This document shows, one piece after another, positions 29,063 through 37,548 of a DNA stretch of 64,000 nucleotides (position 1 is the first letter of the stretch; each line of letters opens with the position of its first letter). The notes beneath the pieces were generated by a model. The model saw nothing but the letters and a program-made list of their open reading frames with translations, searched no databases and was not told where the DNA came from. A program made the position numbers and the translations under genes. Source of the stretch: Sphingomonas natans (GTDB taxonomy: Bacteria > Pseudomonadota > Alphaproteobacteria > Sphingomonadales > Sphingomonadaceae); NCBI RefSeq assembly GCF_030546695.1, contig NZ_JAUOTP010000010.1, positions 1 through 64,000 on the forward strand, read 5' to 3'.

Positions 29063-29568
29063 GCACGGAACGCGCTGTCCTCGCCGGAGGCTGTTTCTGG
29101 GGGATGCAGGATCTGATCCGCCGGCTGCCAGGGGTCGTCTCGACCAGGGTCGGCTATTCCGGCGGCGAGGTGCCTAACGCAACCTACCGCAACCATGGCA
29201 ATCACGCCGAAGCCATCGAGATCACATTCGATCCTGAGCTGACGACGTATCGCGCCTTGCTGGAATTCTTTTTCCAGATCCACGATCCGACCACCCGCAA
29301 TCGCCAAGGCAACGATATCGGCGCAAGCTATCGCTCCGCGATCTTCTATGCGGATGCGGATCAGAAGGCGGTCGCCGAGGACACCATCGCCGACGTCGAT
29401 GCTTCGGGTCTGTGGCCCGGCAAAGTCGTGACCGAATTGGCAGAATTGGGGGACTTCTGGCAGGCAGAGCCTGAGCACCAGGACTATCTGGAGCGCCTGC
29501 CGAACGGCTATACCTGCCATTTCGTCCGACCTGGCTGGAAGCTTCCCCACCGCGCCGTTGCGGCATGA
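29059..29568 (+). CDS. msrA: Peptide-methionine (S)-S-oxide reductase
   Basis: A 169-residue MsrA. The catalytic motif is [10 protein letters not shown] with Cys12, followed by [20 protein letters not shown] and the conserved [16 protein letters not shown]. It reduces the S epimer of methionine sulfoxide using thioredoxin. The usual third motif residue after GCFWG is V/C-E; here it is M-Q, a small departure. The start is ATG 29059, four bases before the msrB stop, so msrB and msrA are translated together. A longer in-frame start upstream lies inside msrB and is rejected. Confidence 0.95.
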   Translation: MSTERAVLAGGCFWGMQDLIRRLPGVVSTRVGYSGGEVPNATYRNHGNHAEAIEITFDPELTTYRALLEFFFQIHDPTTRNRQGNDIGASYRSAIFYADADQKAVAEDTIADVDASGLWPGKVVTELAELGDFWQAEPEHQDYLERLPNGYTCHFVRPGWKLPHRAVAA

Positions 29569-29797
29569 ACTGGCGGGAGGGCCCGCACCGGGCCTGACCG
29601 TTGATGCGGGGCCGGTAAAGTCTGATCCTGTCTGGGGTGAGGCACGGCCCCACTCGCTGCCCGCGGCACAAAATCCACGCGATACCGTTTGATGGCCGGA
29701 CGGGAGGCGTGACATCCAAAGTGACGGGACGAGGCAGCCACGCGGAGACGCGACCGGCCGCGTAAGGCATTCGTGGTCAGACTGGCTGCTACGGATC

Positions 29798-31798
29798 TTG
29801 GGCGCGCTGTGCCTGATCCTGTTCGCGCTGTGGCTCGTCCTTTACCTGACCAAGGGGCGCTTCCTGCGCGGGCCGTTCGAGCGGACCCTGAGCGCTCAGC
29901 TTCACCGCTCGGTGAAGACGCGCGGCGACTTCCAGCTCTTCCTTGATCCGTTCGACGTAAAGCTGGTCGTCGCGGGCCTGACGGTCCGCAATCCCGATTA
30001 CGCGACCAAACCTTACCTAATCAGCGCCGAGCGGCTCCAGGCGCGCATCGCCTCCTTGACGCTATTTCGCAAAAAGTGGCGGCTACGCGAGCTCGAACTG
30101 GCCAATGCGGGGCTCGATCTCGAGTGGGACAAGGCGCACCGGCGCAACAGCTGGACCTTCAGTGACCGGAAGGGTGGCGAACCGCTGACGCTGCCAGTCA
30201 TAGATCGGGCGACATTGTCGGGCACGACGCTGCGTTACCGCGATCCCCGGTTGCGGCTGCTGGCGGACCTCCGCTTCCAGACGATCAGGTCAGCCGACGC
30301 CCGGATCGGCTCGGCGGTCCGCTTTGCCGGACGGGGACAGATACGCGCGACACCCTTCACAACCACCGGCGCGCTGCTTTCGCCTGACGAGACCGTCCAG
30401 CGCGGCCGCAATCAGCTGACCCTGCGCGCTTATGCGGCCGACAATGTCATCGACATGCGCGGAACATTGCCGAGCCTCGCCGCGCTCGAAGATGTGCCCC
30501 TGGCCGTGGCCGCACGCGGTCGCAATCTCGCGCGGTTGCTGGACGTCATCGGCATCACCGTACCGGACACCCGCCGCTACGCGCTGGCATCCCAGCTCAT
30601 CCTTCACGAAGACCAATATCGCTTTACGCGGATGCACGGGCGCTTCGGCGACAGCGATCTGTCGGGGGCCTTTACCGTCCATAACATCGAGCCGCGCGTG
30701 CGGGTGGAGGCGATGCTCGCCACGCATCGGCTCGACATCGTCGATGCCGCGCCTTTCATGGGCTATAATCCCGATGAGATCGCCGCGAAGGGCGCAGCCG
30801 GGGCGATCACCCACGTGCGGGGCGCGCCCCGTCTGCTGCCGGATGCGCGGCTGAGAATAGAAGCGCTGCGCGCCTTCGATGCTGGCCTTCGCTGGCATAT
30901 CGACACGGTGCGATCCCGGACTATTCCCTTGGCGGACATTGATCTGCGCCTGTCTCTCGAGGACCGCCTGCTGAAGCTCGTGCCGCTGACCTTCACGATG
31001 GCGCGCGGACGCGTGACATCCGACGTAACGATCGACGCGCGCATGCGGCCGGTTCGGACCACCTACGATGTCCGCCTGTTGCCTACACCCATCAGCCAAT
31101 TGCTAGCCGGCTTCGGCGCGATCGAGGCCGGAACCACAGGGACCGTGAAAGGCCGCGCCGAGTTGATCGGTGACGGCGACAGCGTGCGCGACAGCCTCGC
31201 GAGCGCTCGCGGCCGCATCGCGTTCGTCCTGCCTAGCGGCACCTTCTGGATGCGCAACGTCCAGCTTGTCGAACTCGATCTCGGCGTGTTCTTCCAGCGC
31301 ATGCTGCAGAACAAGCTCAAGCAGCCGGTCCGGATCAATTGCGGGCTCGTCGCCTTTACCGTCCGCAATGGGCTCGCCACGGCCGACCCGATCCTGATCG
31401 ATACGGCCAAAAATGTCATTGCCGGTCGCGGCAGCTTTTCTTTTCGCGATGAGCGGCTCGATCTGGCGATCCGCGCGGACGCGAAGACGTTCAGTTTGCT
31501 GTCGGGGCAGTCGCCAGTCGGTCTCGGCGGATACTTCGCCGCGCCTGTCATCCGGCCGCTGAGCACGCAGTTATTCAGTCGATCCGGTATCGGGCTCGGC
31601 TTGGCGGCGCTGGCCCCGCCCGCAGCGCTGCTCGCGTTCGTCGATCCTGGCGATGCCAAGTCGGCGGCCTGCGGGCCCGTACTCGCGGGCGCTCGTGCCA
31701 GCGCCCAGCGGACCAGCGGCGGTCAAAAACGCCGCGATGTTGGCACCGTGAACACGCACGGAGTTTCGAAGCGGAAGAAATTCCTAGGACTGTTTTGA
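29798..31798 (+). CDS. AsmA-family envelope protein
   Basis: A 666-residue AsmA-type protein: an N-terminal membrane anchor (ILFALWLVLYLTKGRF) followed by a long beta-rich periplasmic body. The N-terminal AsmA block contains PFDVKLVVAGLTVRNPDYA, and the C-terminal AsmA-like block contains VKGRAELIGDGDSVRDSLAS and VFFQRMLQNKLKQPVRINC. AsmA proteins are linked to phospholipid transport and outer-membrane assembly. No ATG is in frame before the membrane anchor: the start given is TTG 29798 and translation could begin further upstream, where the frame is open to 29693. The tail ends in a basic patch SKRKKFLGLF. Confidence 0.85.
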   Translation: MGALCLILFALWLVLYLTKGRFLRGPFERTLSAQLHRSVKTRGDFQLFLDPFDVKLVVAGLTVRNPDYATKPYLISAERLQARIASLTLFRKKWRLRELELANAGLDLEWDKAHRRNSWTFSDRKGGEPLTLPVIDRATLSGTTLRYRDPRLRLLADLRFQTIRSADARIGSAVRFAGRGQIRATPFTTTGALLSPDETVQRGRNQLTLRAYAADNVIDMRGTLPSLAALEDVPLAVAARGRNLARLLDVIGITVPDTRRYALASQLILHEDQYRFTRMHGRFGDSDLSGAFTVHNIEPRVRVEAMLATHRLDIVDAAPFMGYNPDEIAAKGAAGAITHVRGAPRLLPDARLRIEALRAFDAGLRWHIDTVRSRTIPLADIDLRLSLEDRLLKLVPLTFTMARGRVTSDVTIDARMRPVRTTYDVRLLPTPISQLLAGFGAIEAGTTGTVKGRAELIGDGDSVRDSLASARGRIAFVLPSGTFWMRNVQLVELDLGVFFQRMLQNKLKQPVRINCGLVAFTVRNGLATADPILIDTAKNVIAGRGSFSFRDERLDLAIRADAKTFSLLSGQSPVGLGGYFAAPVIRPLSTQLFSRSGIGLGLAALAPPAALLAFVDPGDAKSAACGPVLAGARASAQRTSGGQKRRDVGTVNTHGVSKRKKFLGLF

Positions 31799-32234
31799 GG
31801 GCGCCTCTCGCTGCCCTGCCGCCCCGAGCCCACCGCTGAAGCGGCAGGACCCGCGCCGAGACGCGGCATAGTGAGGAAACCTGGCGCGACGGTCGATCAC
31901 ATCTTTTGGCCGTGAGACGGGGTTCGCCCGCCTCGTCGAGGTCGTCGCTGTTCGACGGGATCGCCGTCCCGCCCGGCAGCCTTTCGGCCAGCGCGGCAAT
32001 GCCTTCCCCTGAGAACTCCGTCATGGACGCGCCGTCGATGATCACGGGATGTTCGAGCGTCAGCGTGGCGTCCGTCCGGTGAGCCGGATCCAGTGTGAGC
32101 CAGGCCCGGACCGCACCCTCGAGGCTGGTCACTTCCGCGACGTCATCGTCGCCACGAGGGACATTCTCGAGAGCGGCGCTCGCACGCCAATTTATCTCGG
32201 GCGAGACTGCATCGCCCCATATCGCTTCGGTCAT
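31575..32234 (-). CDS. Hypothetical protein with doubtful C-terminus
   Basis: The N-terminal 100 residues look like a genuine soluble protein, with normal composition: MTEAIWGDAVSPEINWRASA, then AVRAWLTLDPAHRTDATLTL and EHPVIIDGASMTEFSGEG. They loosely recall DUF982-like alphaproteobacterial small proteins, but I cannot assign the family. From about residue 115 the frame becomes arginine-rich and runs 224 bases antisense into the AsmA gene. That part is probably not native and suggests a frameshift or lost stop near 31900. The start ATG 32234 is reasonable. Call the first 300 bases real and the rest uncertain. Confidence 0.4.
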   Translation of the reverse strand: MTEAIWGDAVSPEINWRASAALENVPRGDDDVAEVTSLEGAVRAWLTLDPAHRTDATLTLEHPVIIDGASMTEFSGEGIAALAERLPGGTAIPSNSDDLDEAGEPRLTAKRCDRPSRQVSSLCRVSARVLPLQRWARGGRAARGALKTVLGISSASKLRACSRCQHRGVFDRRWSAGRWHERPRVRARRPPTWHRQDRRTRAALRAGPAPPSRARYRID

Positions 32235-32356
32235 CGATTTCCTTCCGTCTCGGTAGCTTCATTCGAGCGCGGCCGGCGGGCGGATGTTCCGCCGGTCGAC
32301 TTCGTCCCATTCCGCATTCGGGCGCAGCAACGCTCGACGCCATGCTCATGCGCCAC

Positions 32357-33703
32357 TCACATCTCGGCCTGTGCCGTCATCCTGCCGAATTGCTCGACGA
32401 GCATGCTGCGCGCATCGACGCGGGCCCCCAGCCGCGCGGCTAGCAGCGCGGTGCCGCTGATCTTGCGCTGGACGAAGAGCGTGTCGATCGGCGGAATGTG
32501 CCAGGTCTCGCGGTCGGCAGCCATGGCCATGCCCTGGTCGCGCAGCGCACCGACGAATGCCCGGTCCCCGAAATCGAAGGCGGCGTCCCGGGTCAATTCG
32601 ACGAGAATGACGTCGATCATGCGATCTACCAGCGGCCGATGACGCGTGACGGCGGCCTCGCCGAGGAAGCCGGCAGCCACCGCGGCGTCGCGGACGGCGT
32701 CGCGATCGCCGGCCAGTCCGGCTTCGAGCAGTCTGCGATAGCCGACAGCCGTGTCCTCGCCCACAGTCCGCGTCGCGCCGAAGTCCAGCAGTACCAGACG
32801 GCCGGTCGCCGGCTGGAAGCGGTAGTTGGCAAAGTTGGGGTCCGTCTGCATCAGCCTGAATTCGAACAGTTCGCGCAAGACGAGCGCGATCAGCGATCGC
32901 ATTGCGCCGTCGCGAACGTCCTGCGTCGATGCGCCGAGCGATTCGATCGGGATACCTTCGACGAAGCTCATCGCGAGCACCCGATCGGTGGTGAACTCGG
33001 GTTCTAGGGTCGGCACCACATAGTGCGGGCTGTCCGCCAGCAGCGTCCCGAATAGCCTCAACTGCTCGCCCTCGCGCAGATAGTCGGCTTCCTCGCGTAG
33101 CTGACGTTTCGCTTCGGCCAGCATCGGTGCGAGATCCAGTTCCTTCGGCAGCGCACCCGAGACGCGCAGCAGGGTCGCGACATTGTCCACGTCGGCGTCG
33201 ATGCTCTCGCGCACGCCGGGATACTGGACCTTGATCGCGAGCTCGCGACCATCGGGGAGACGAGCCCGATGCACCTGGCCGATCGAGGCGGCCGCCAGCG
33301 GCGTCGCGTTGAAGTAGGCGAAGCGCCGACGCCAATCAGCTCCCCATTCGCGCGCCAGGACCTGCTGGAGCTGTGTCGGCGGCATGTGGTGGGCGCGATC
33401 GCGCAGCCGCGCCAGTATCTGGGTCAGCTCGGCGGGCAGCAAGTCGCCGGCGTCCATCGAGATCATCTGCCCGAGCTTCATCGCGGCGCCGCGCAGATGC
33501 GACAATTGATCGGCGACGCGGGCGACGTTGCCGGGCGTCAGCAGCATGTCCCGCATGCGTGGTCGCTCGCCATCGGCCAGCCGGCGGGCGCCTTCGGCGA
33601 TCATGCCTCCGGCGACGCCTCCCGCCAGCCGGCCGAAAACGCCGAGCCGCGAGAGGCGTCCTCCGGGAACGGCCTTCGCCTTCCGTACGGGATCATCGGC
33701 CAT
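32357..33703 (-). CDS. ABC1/ADCK (UbiB-like) atypical kinase
   Basis: A 448-residue protein of the ABC1/AarF atypical kinase family. Signature parts are the KxGQ motif in AAMKLGQMISMD, the Ala-rich loop in PLAAASIGQVHRARL, the nucleotide Lys in LAIKVQYPG, the catalytic loop TDPNFANYRF and the metal motif LLDFGATR. Unlike UbiB it has no obvious C-terminal membrane helices. UbiB-type members support ubiquinone biosynthesis through ATPase-linked lipid handling; this shorter soluble subtype has no assigned pathway. ATG 33703. It lies 21 bases after a DUF2171 gene on the same strand, so the two are probably co-transcribed. Confidence 0.9.
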   Translation of the reverse strand: MADDPVRKAKAVPGGRLSRLGVFGRLAGGVAGGMIAEGARRLADGERPRMRDMLLTPGNVARVADQLSHLRGAAMKLGQMISMDAGDLLPAELTQILARLRDRAHHMPPTQLQQVLAREWGADWRRRFAYFNATPLAAASIGQVHRARLPDGRELAIKVQYPGVRESIDADVDNVATLLRVSGALPKELDLAPMLAEAKRQLREEADYLREGEQLRLFGTLLADSPHYVVPTLEPEFTTDRVLAMSFVEGIPIESLGASTQDVRDGAMRSLIALVLRELFEFRLMQTDPNFANYRFQPATGRLVLLDFGATRTVGEDTAVGYRRLLEAGLAGDRDAVRDAAVAAGFLGEAAVTRHRPLVDRMIDVILVELTRDAAFDFGDRAFVGALRDQGMAMAADRETWHIPPIDTLFVQRKISGTALLAARLGARVDARSMLVEQFGRMTAQAEM

Positions 33704-33724
33704 GCCGATCCTCCAGGGTAATCC

Positions 33725-33961
33725 TCAGCCCTCGCTAACAGGCGCCGGGACCAGCGCATCCGCTGCGGACTTGGTGAGCGTCACCGTGTTTCCGCGAATG
33801 TCCTGCACCAGCGCGGTCGCGACATAGTGATGCTCTCCGTCCTCGCTGCTCGTCTTCGTGAGCTTGATGCGGTCGCCGTCGAGGTGGTCCACCGTCCCCA
33901 CATGGACACCGTCGGCGCCGATGACTTCCATATGTTCAGCGATTACATTTGCTTCAGGCAT
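33725..33961 (-). CDS. DUF2171 protein
   Basis: A 78-residue acidic protein with the PRC-barrel-like DUF2171 pattern: AEHMEVIGADGVHVGTVDHL followed by DRIKLTKTSSEDGEHHYVAT. It should be cytoplasmic. DUF2171 proteins are frequent in alphaproteobacterial stress regulons, but no function is established. It starts at ATG 33961 and is followed by the ABC1 kinase. It lies next to two other small genes (34055, 34441), together forming a run of small stress-type genes. Confidence 0.85.
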   Translation of the reverse strand: MPEANVIAEHMEVIGADGVHVGTVDHLDGDRIKLTKTSSEDGEHHYVATALVQDIRGNTVTLTKSAADALVPAPVSEG

Positions 33962-34054
33962 GCCAATCTCCTTGGTGTCGCGGCCTAACGAACCAGCGCC
34001 GGGATTGGGGACACGCCTTCAGAATTCTGTCGGAAGACCGGCATGGCCCCTCGC

Positions 34055-34276
34055 TCACGGTCGTAGCTGCGACGCGAGGATGACGCCGGCGATCACCTGG
34101 GCGAGCCCATAGGCCCGCCGTCGGCCGGGGCGATCGGCGAACGGGCGGACAAGCACGTCGGCCGCAGGCAGGTTCGATCGCCAGAGATCCACATGGCGTC
34201 TTGGCTGGATCAGCCCGAGGATACCGTCGCCGATCATGAAGATCGCCGCCATCTCCGCGGTTCTGCGCGTGCTCAC
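34055..34276 (-). CDS. Small hydrophobic protein of unknown function
   Basis: A 73-residue protein with a hydrophobic N-terminal part (MAAIFMIGDGILGLIQPRRH) and a C-terminal hydrophobic segment (AYGLAQVIAGVILASQLRP) around a charged centre. It is probably a small inner-membrane protein. Start GTG 34276 has GGAG about ten bases upstream on the minus strand; ATG 34252 is an alternative. The sequence style resembles small conserved sphingomonad proteins, but no family name is certain. Confidence 0.65.
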   Translation of the reverse strand: MSTRRTAEMAAIFMIGDGILGLIQPRRHVDLWRSNLPAADVLVRPFADRPGRRRAYGLAQVIAGVILASQLRP

Positions 34277-34440
34277 CTACAGCGAACTCCTGGGTGCCGA
34301 CATCGTCCGATCTCCTTTCCCGACGAACGCCTGCGACCGCACGATGGCAGCATCTCGATCAAGCACCGGCGCGGACGCTATTCGTTGGGCCTGACGGACG
34401 ACTCCGCTCGTTGAACTGCGACTTATCACGGAGCTCCACC

Positions 34441-34563
34441 ATGATTCCCGACCCGAAAAACCACGTACCTTCCGAGCCGACCAGCGACGAGCAAAATAAG
34501 GACGCCTTGGAGAAGGTGCAGGAAGAGGCCGCCGAAGAGCGCAAGGAAGGCGGCTATCAGTGA
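34441..34563 (+). CDS. Very small hydrophilic protein (40 residues)
   Basis: A 40-residue, highly charged, coiled-coil-like peptide: MIPDPKNHVPSEPTSDEQNK, then DALEKVQEEAAEERKEGGYQ. ATG 34441 is preceded by GGAG. From memory, similar tiny PSEPT-x-DEQNK proteins are seen in other sphingomonads, which supports a real gene. It has no cysteine and no membrane segment. Function unknown; a small stress-associated or chaperone-like role is possible. Confidence 0.6.
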   Translation: MIPDPKNHVPSEPTSDEQNKDALEKVQEEAAEERKEGGYQ

Positions 34564-34604
34564 CGCCTTGAAGCCGAGCGGGCAGATCGACGCCCCAACA
34601 GGCG

Positions 34605-34690
34605 TCAGCGATGTCTGATCGTCGGAGCTGGTCCGGCCGAACTGACGGCCGCGATCTACGTGAGCCGCCTAACCGCGCGGGACTGCTCCG
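34605..34690 (+). pseudogene. Relic of a thioredoxin-reductase-like flavoprotein N-terminus
   Basis: Codons from 34612 read CLIVGAGPAELTAAIYVSRL, the FAD-binding GxGxxG start of thioredoxin-reductase-like oxidoreductases, followed by unrelated sequence. One missing C after GATGT would join a short MSDVLIVGAG-type start. Only about 25 codons survive, and the frame carries no later motif. It is a gene fragment left by deletion. Confidence 0.6.
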
Positions 34691-34848
34691 CTACTGTTCG
34701 ACATCCGTCATGCAACTGGCCCGGAGGTAGCAGTCATCGACTTCCGATGGCGCTGCTGGTCACCGGACCCGGCAACATCGCCCTAGCTACGATGACTTCG
34801 GTTCCTTTTAAGGCCCTCGGCCTCTGTGGTTTCGAGAGGTATCTTGAA

Positions 34849-35529
34849 TCAGCCAACGACGGATGCAGCTGCAAGCGTCGACCTGTTGTAACCCCGAAGC
34901 AGCGAAGCGACATCATCGTATAGCTCGATTGCGCCGGCTTCAAAGAGCGATTGATCGCTGAAGCCGCCTGACCGCAGGCCGACCGCGGCGATCCCGCATT
35001 TTGCCGCCGCCTCGATGTCGTAGGGCGTGTCACCGACCACCAGTGCCTCATCCGCCTTCAGGGGAGATACCTTCTCGAGGGCGACCGCGAAGATGTCCGG
35101 CGCCGGCTTCGTCTGCTCGACGTCATCGGCGCTGGTGGTGGCCGAAACCAGATCCCGGACATCGAGTAGATCGAGATAGTGGTCGAGTTCGGCTTGGGAG
35201 GCGGACGAGGCGAGCACGACCTTCTGCCCGGCGTTCGCCACATGGACGAGGAGGTCGTGCGCACCCGCGAACGGACGCACCTGGTGCAGGAAGCGGCTCT
35301 TGAAGACGTCGCCCTGTATCTTGCCCAGCCGTTCCTGCTCGGCCTGGTCCGCATCCGGCAGGAGGCTGGGCACGAGCATGTCGGTGCCCTTGCCGATCTG
35401 GTCGTGAACGACTTGACGGTCGAAGCGCACATCGATGTCCGCGAAGGCCTGCTCCCATGCGAGCACGTGCATGTCGTTGCTGTCGACGAGCGTTCCGTCG
35501 ATGTCGAAAAGTATCGCTCGAATTGCCAT
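34849..35529 (-). CDS. HAD-superfamily hydrolase (phosphoglycolate-phosphatase-like)
   Basis: A 226-residue HAD phosphatase with helical cap domain. Motif I is FDIDGTLVDSND (nucleophile Asp), motif II VVLASSASQ (Ser), motif III Lys in EQTKPAPDIF, and motif IV VVGDTPYDIEAA. This matches PGP/beta-phosphoglucomutase-like HADs that dephosphorylate small phosphorylated metabolites. The substrate cannot be inferred. ATG 35529 is preferred since it starts right before the first beta-strand; a longer frame adds 25 basic residues of no recognisable family. It stands alone in a gene-poor, relic-rich area. Confidence 0.9.
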   Translation of the reverse strand: MAIRAILFDIDGTLVDSNDMHVLAWEQAFADIDVRFDRQVVHDQIGKGTDMLVPSLLPDADQAEQERLGKIQGDVFKSRFLHQVRPFAGAHDLLVHVANAGQKVVLASSASQAELDHYLDLLDVRDLVSATTSADDVEQTKPAPDIFAVALEKVSPLKADEALVVGDTPYDIEAAAKCGIAAVGLRSGGFSDQSLFEAGAIELYDDVASLLRGYNRSTLAAASVVG

Positions 35530-35650
35530 TTGGCTGAAGTCCCATCTCGGACGTCCGCCGCTGGAGCGACGGACGTTGGCATCAGGCATTGTCGGCCTTG
35601 GCATTCATCTTGGGCGCCCCGAGCCTCGGATCTGTCTCGCCCGCGACGGC

Positions 35651-35959
35651 TCAGTCGTTATCGTCGTCGCTGTCCGTCTGTCCGAGGCGGTCTTCCTCGT
35701 CGTCATGCATCGGCTCGCCCTGAAAGGCTCCGTTGTCGATGCGGCCGCTGGTGACCATCTGGTTCATCGTATCGACCAGATCCGGCACGTCGTCCGGCAT
35801 GACCGCCGCGGGGTTCGACGCTCCGCCATGCTCGCTATCTTCGGATAGATCGCCGCCGAGCTCCAAGGCGTCGTCGGCGACGTCCTGCGCCTGGCCGTCG
35901 TCGCTCTGTTCGTCGTTATCCGTCTCAGGTGCGAGATCATCGGTCGGTATGCGGTTCAT
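35651..35959 (-). CDS. Very acidic hypothetical protein
   Basis: A 102-residue protein rich in Asp and Glu, with few hydrophobic residues and no cysteine. It begins MNRIPTDDLAPETDNDEQSD and ends in a run of acidic residues; the least acidic segment is DLVDTMNQMVTSGRIDNGAF. Composition suggests an unstructured soluble protein. I believe similar proteins occur in other sphingomonads, but no function is known. ATG 35959. A candidate EcfG-type promoter is just upstream on the minus strand, consistent with a stress role. Confidence 0.7.
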   Translation of the reverse strand: MNRIPTDDLAPETDNDEQSDDGQAQDVADDALELGGDLSEDSEHGGASNPAAVMPDDVPDLVDTMNQMVTSGRIDNGAFQGEPMHDDEEDRLGQTDSDDDND

Positions 35960-36660
35960 GGTTCTCGCCTCGTTGTGGGATTATGCCGGCTCAACAACCG
36001 GCCTTCGCGCACGTTCCTCACCGTCGATTGCGTGCCAGCGCGTCCATCAATCGCGCTGTACAGGCCGAGAGACCTCTGGACGGGCCTGAGATCGATTTCC
36101 CTCGTAGAGAAACTCTCGCTGGCGGCGTCTGGAGGATTCCGTCCTCGGGCAACGTCATGTCGAATTAACGCAGGTGCTAGTTGCGCCGGATGACCATTTT
36201 GCGGGGGCCAGAGTTGGCTTCCGACGACACAGCTTGGTGGTAAGCTCGTTTTTCAGCTGGGCACAGGTTTACGCCCGCAAGTCGCGACCGGAGGCGATCC
36301 GCAAATAAACCGCCAGTGACCCGCATAGCTAAAGTAAGTTTCGCGTGGACGATGTCGTGCGTACCATCGACGAATGTTACATGGCCTTCGGGATCAAGCT
36401 GAGCGACGCCCTCTATCTTCCCCGAAGAAGCGAGCGCGCGTTCGGTGACCTCACCGGGCGCCGCACGCTTCCTTACGCGAGGAGTGACAAGCCCCGAGCA
36501 TGCCTACAAGACCTAGAATCCGCCATTGCTAGGCGATTGTCAGTTTCCCAGCTTCCGACGTCCGTTCATGTCTCGACAGCATTCGCGGTGCACGCGGTCG
36601 ATCGGCACAAGGCGCGGTGCGCCATCGGTCCGCTTTACAGCGTGCGAAGCGAACGTTCGA
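35960..36660. other. Gene-poor stretch
   Basis: About 700 bases with no convincing gene. A 122-residue frame from a GTG at 36345 has no ribosome site and no recognisable motif. A short sequence at 36557-36574 resembles one at 38584-38601 (TCCGACxTCCGTTCATGT), possibly part of a decayed repeat or mobile element. Confidence 0.5.
35993..36017 (-). promoter_or_regulatory. Weak candidate EcfG promoter for the acidic protein
   Basis: On the minus strand GGAAC (36017-36013) is followed after 16 bases by TGTT (35996-35993), one mismatch from the EcfG consensus GGAAC-N16-CGTT. It is oriented toward the acidic protein gene, and the likely transcript start would fall about 25 bases before its ATG. Confidence 0.3.
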
Positions 36661-37413
36661 TTAGAAGCTGTACCGTCGCATTCCGCCGTCGACGAGCAGG
36701 ACAATGCCCGTGATGTAGCGAGCCCGGGCAGAAGCGAGGAACGTCACCGCATTTGCGACATCCTCGGGCTGGCCGAACTCGTGCAGCGCGATCTCACGGC
36801 TGGCGAACTTCGTGCGCTCCTCGCCTGGATAGAGGCGGCGGATCTGCGCGGTGTCGATCAAGCCCGGCTGGACGCAGTTGACGGTGATGCCGTACTGGCC
36901 GAGCTGCTCCGAGAGCCCCTTCGACCACACCACCAGGCCGGCCTTGGCTACCATCGCCGCGTTGACGACCTCAGGTTCCAGGTTGCCCGACAAGCTGATG
37001 ATCGCGCCGGCCTTGCGGGCGATGAAGTTCGGCAGCAGCTTTTGGGCAAGCTGGCGATGCCGGTCGAAATTGAGCGTCATGCCCTCGACCCACTGATCCT
37101 CGGGCGCGTCGATCTCCATCGGACGGCTTCCGCCGGCATTGTTGACCAGAATGTCGACGTAGCCGAGCGCCGTGAGCGCAGCGTCGGCGATCTTCTGCGG
37201 CGCGTCAGGCGTCATGAAGTCTTGCTCGAACAGGACGGGTCGGGCGCCGCCATCGGCTTCGATCTCGCTCGCAAGGCTGGCGAGCAGTTCGGGATTGCGG
37301 GCGGTCGCGAGGACGGTGACGCCTTCAGACGAGAGCGCCTTGGCGATCGCGCGGCCTAGCCCTTGGCTCGCGCCGGTTACGAGCGCGGTCTTGCCGTCCA
37401 TGTGCAGGTCCAT
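36661..37413 (-). CDS. SDR-family protein lacking the catalytic tyrosine
   Basis: A 250-residue SDR. It has the cofactor motif TALVTGASQGLGRAIAKAL, DILVNNAGG, the Ser strand AIISLSGN and the C-terminal GIVLLVDGGM. In the active-site helix, NAAMVAKAGL, the Lys of YxxxK is present (about residue 157), but the Tyr position (about 153) is Ala. It may be a non-classical enzyme or use a different acid. ATG 37413 is chosen for the GGAGG ribosome site; the frame extends upstream only to a TTG. It is divergent from the LysR gene at 37549, its likely regulator. Confidence 0.88.
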   Translation of the reverse strand: MDLHMDGKTALVTGASQGLGRAIAKALSSEGVTVLATARNPELLASLASEIEADGGARPVLFEQDFMTPDAPQKIADAALTALGYVDILVNNAGGSRPMEIDAPEDQWVEGMTLNFDRHRQLAQKLLPNFIARKAGAIISLSGNLEPEVVNAAMVAKAGLVVWSKGLSEQLGQYGITVNCVQPGLIDTAQIRRLYPGEERTKFASREIALHEFGQPEDVANAVTFLASARARYITGIVLLVDGGMRRYSF

Positions 37414-37548
37414 GATCCATTCCTCCAACGTTGCCGCGTCCGCGGCCGTGGAGGGGAAATAGGCCGGTCGGGTGTTATGCAGTAGCTCGCCTTTTCGAGT
37501 TTCACTGTTACGATAATCACCAACAATCAGGGCGCTGTAGGAAATCGC

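Noticed and set aside
36345-36713. A 122-residue frame starting at a GTG
   Set aside because: No ribosome site, no motif, and it overlaps the end of the SDR gene on the other strand.
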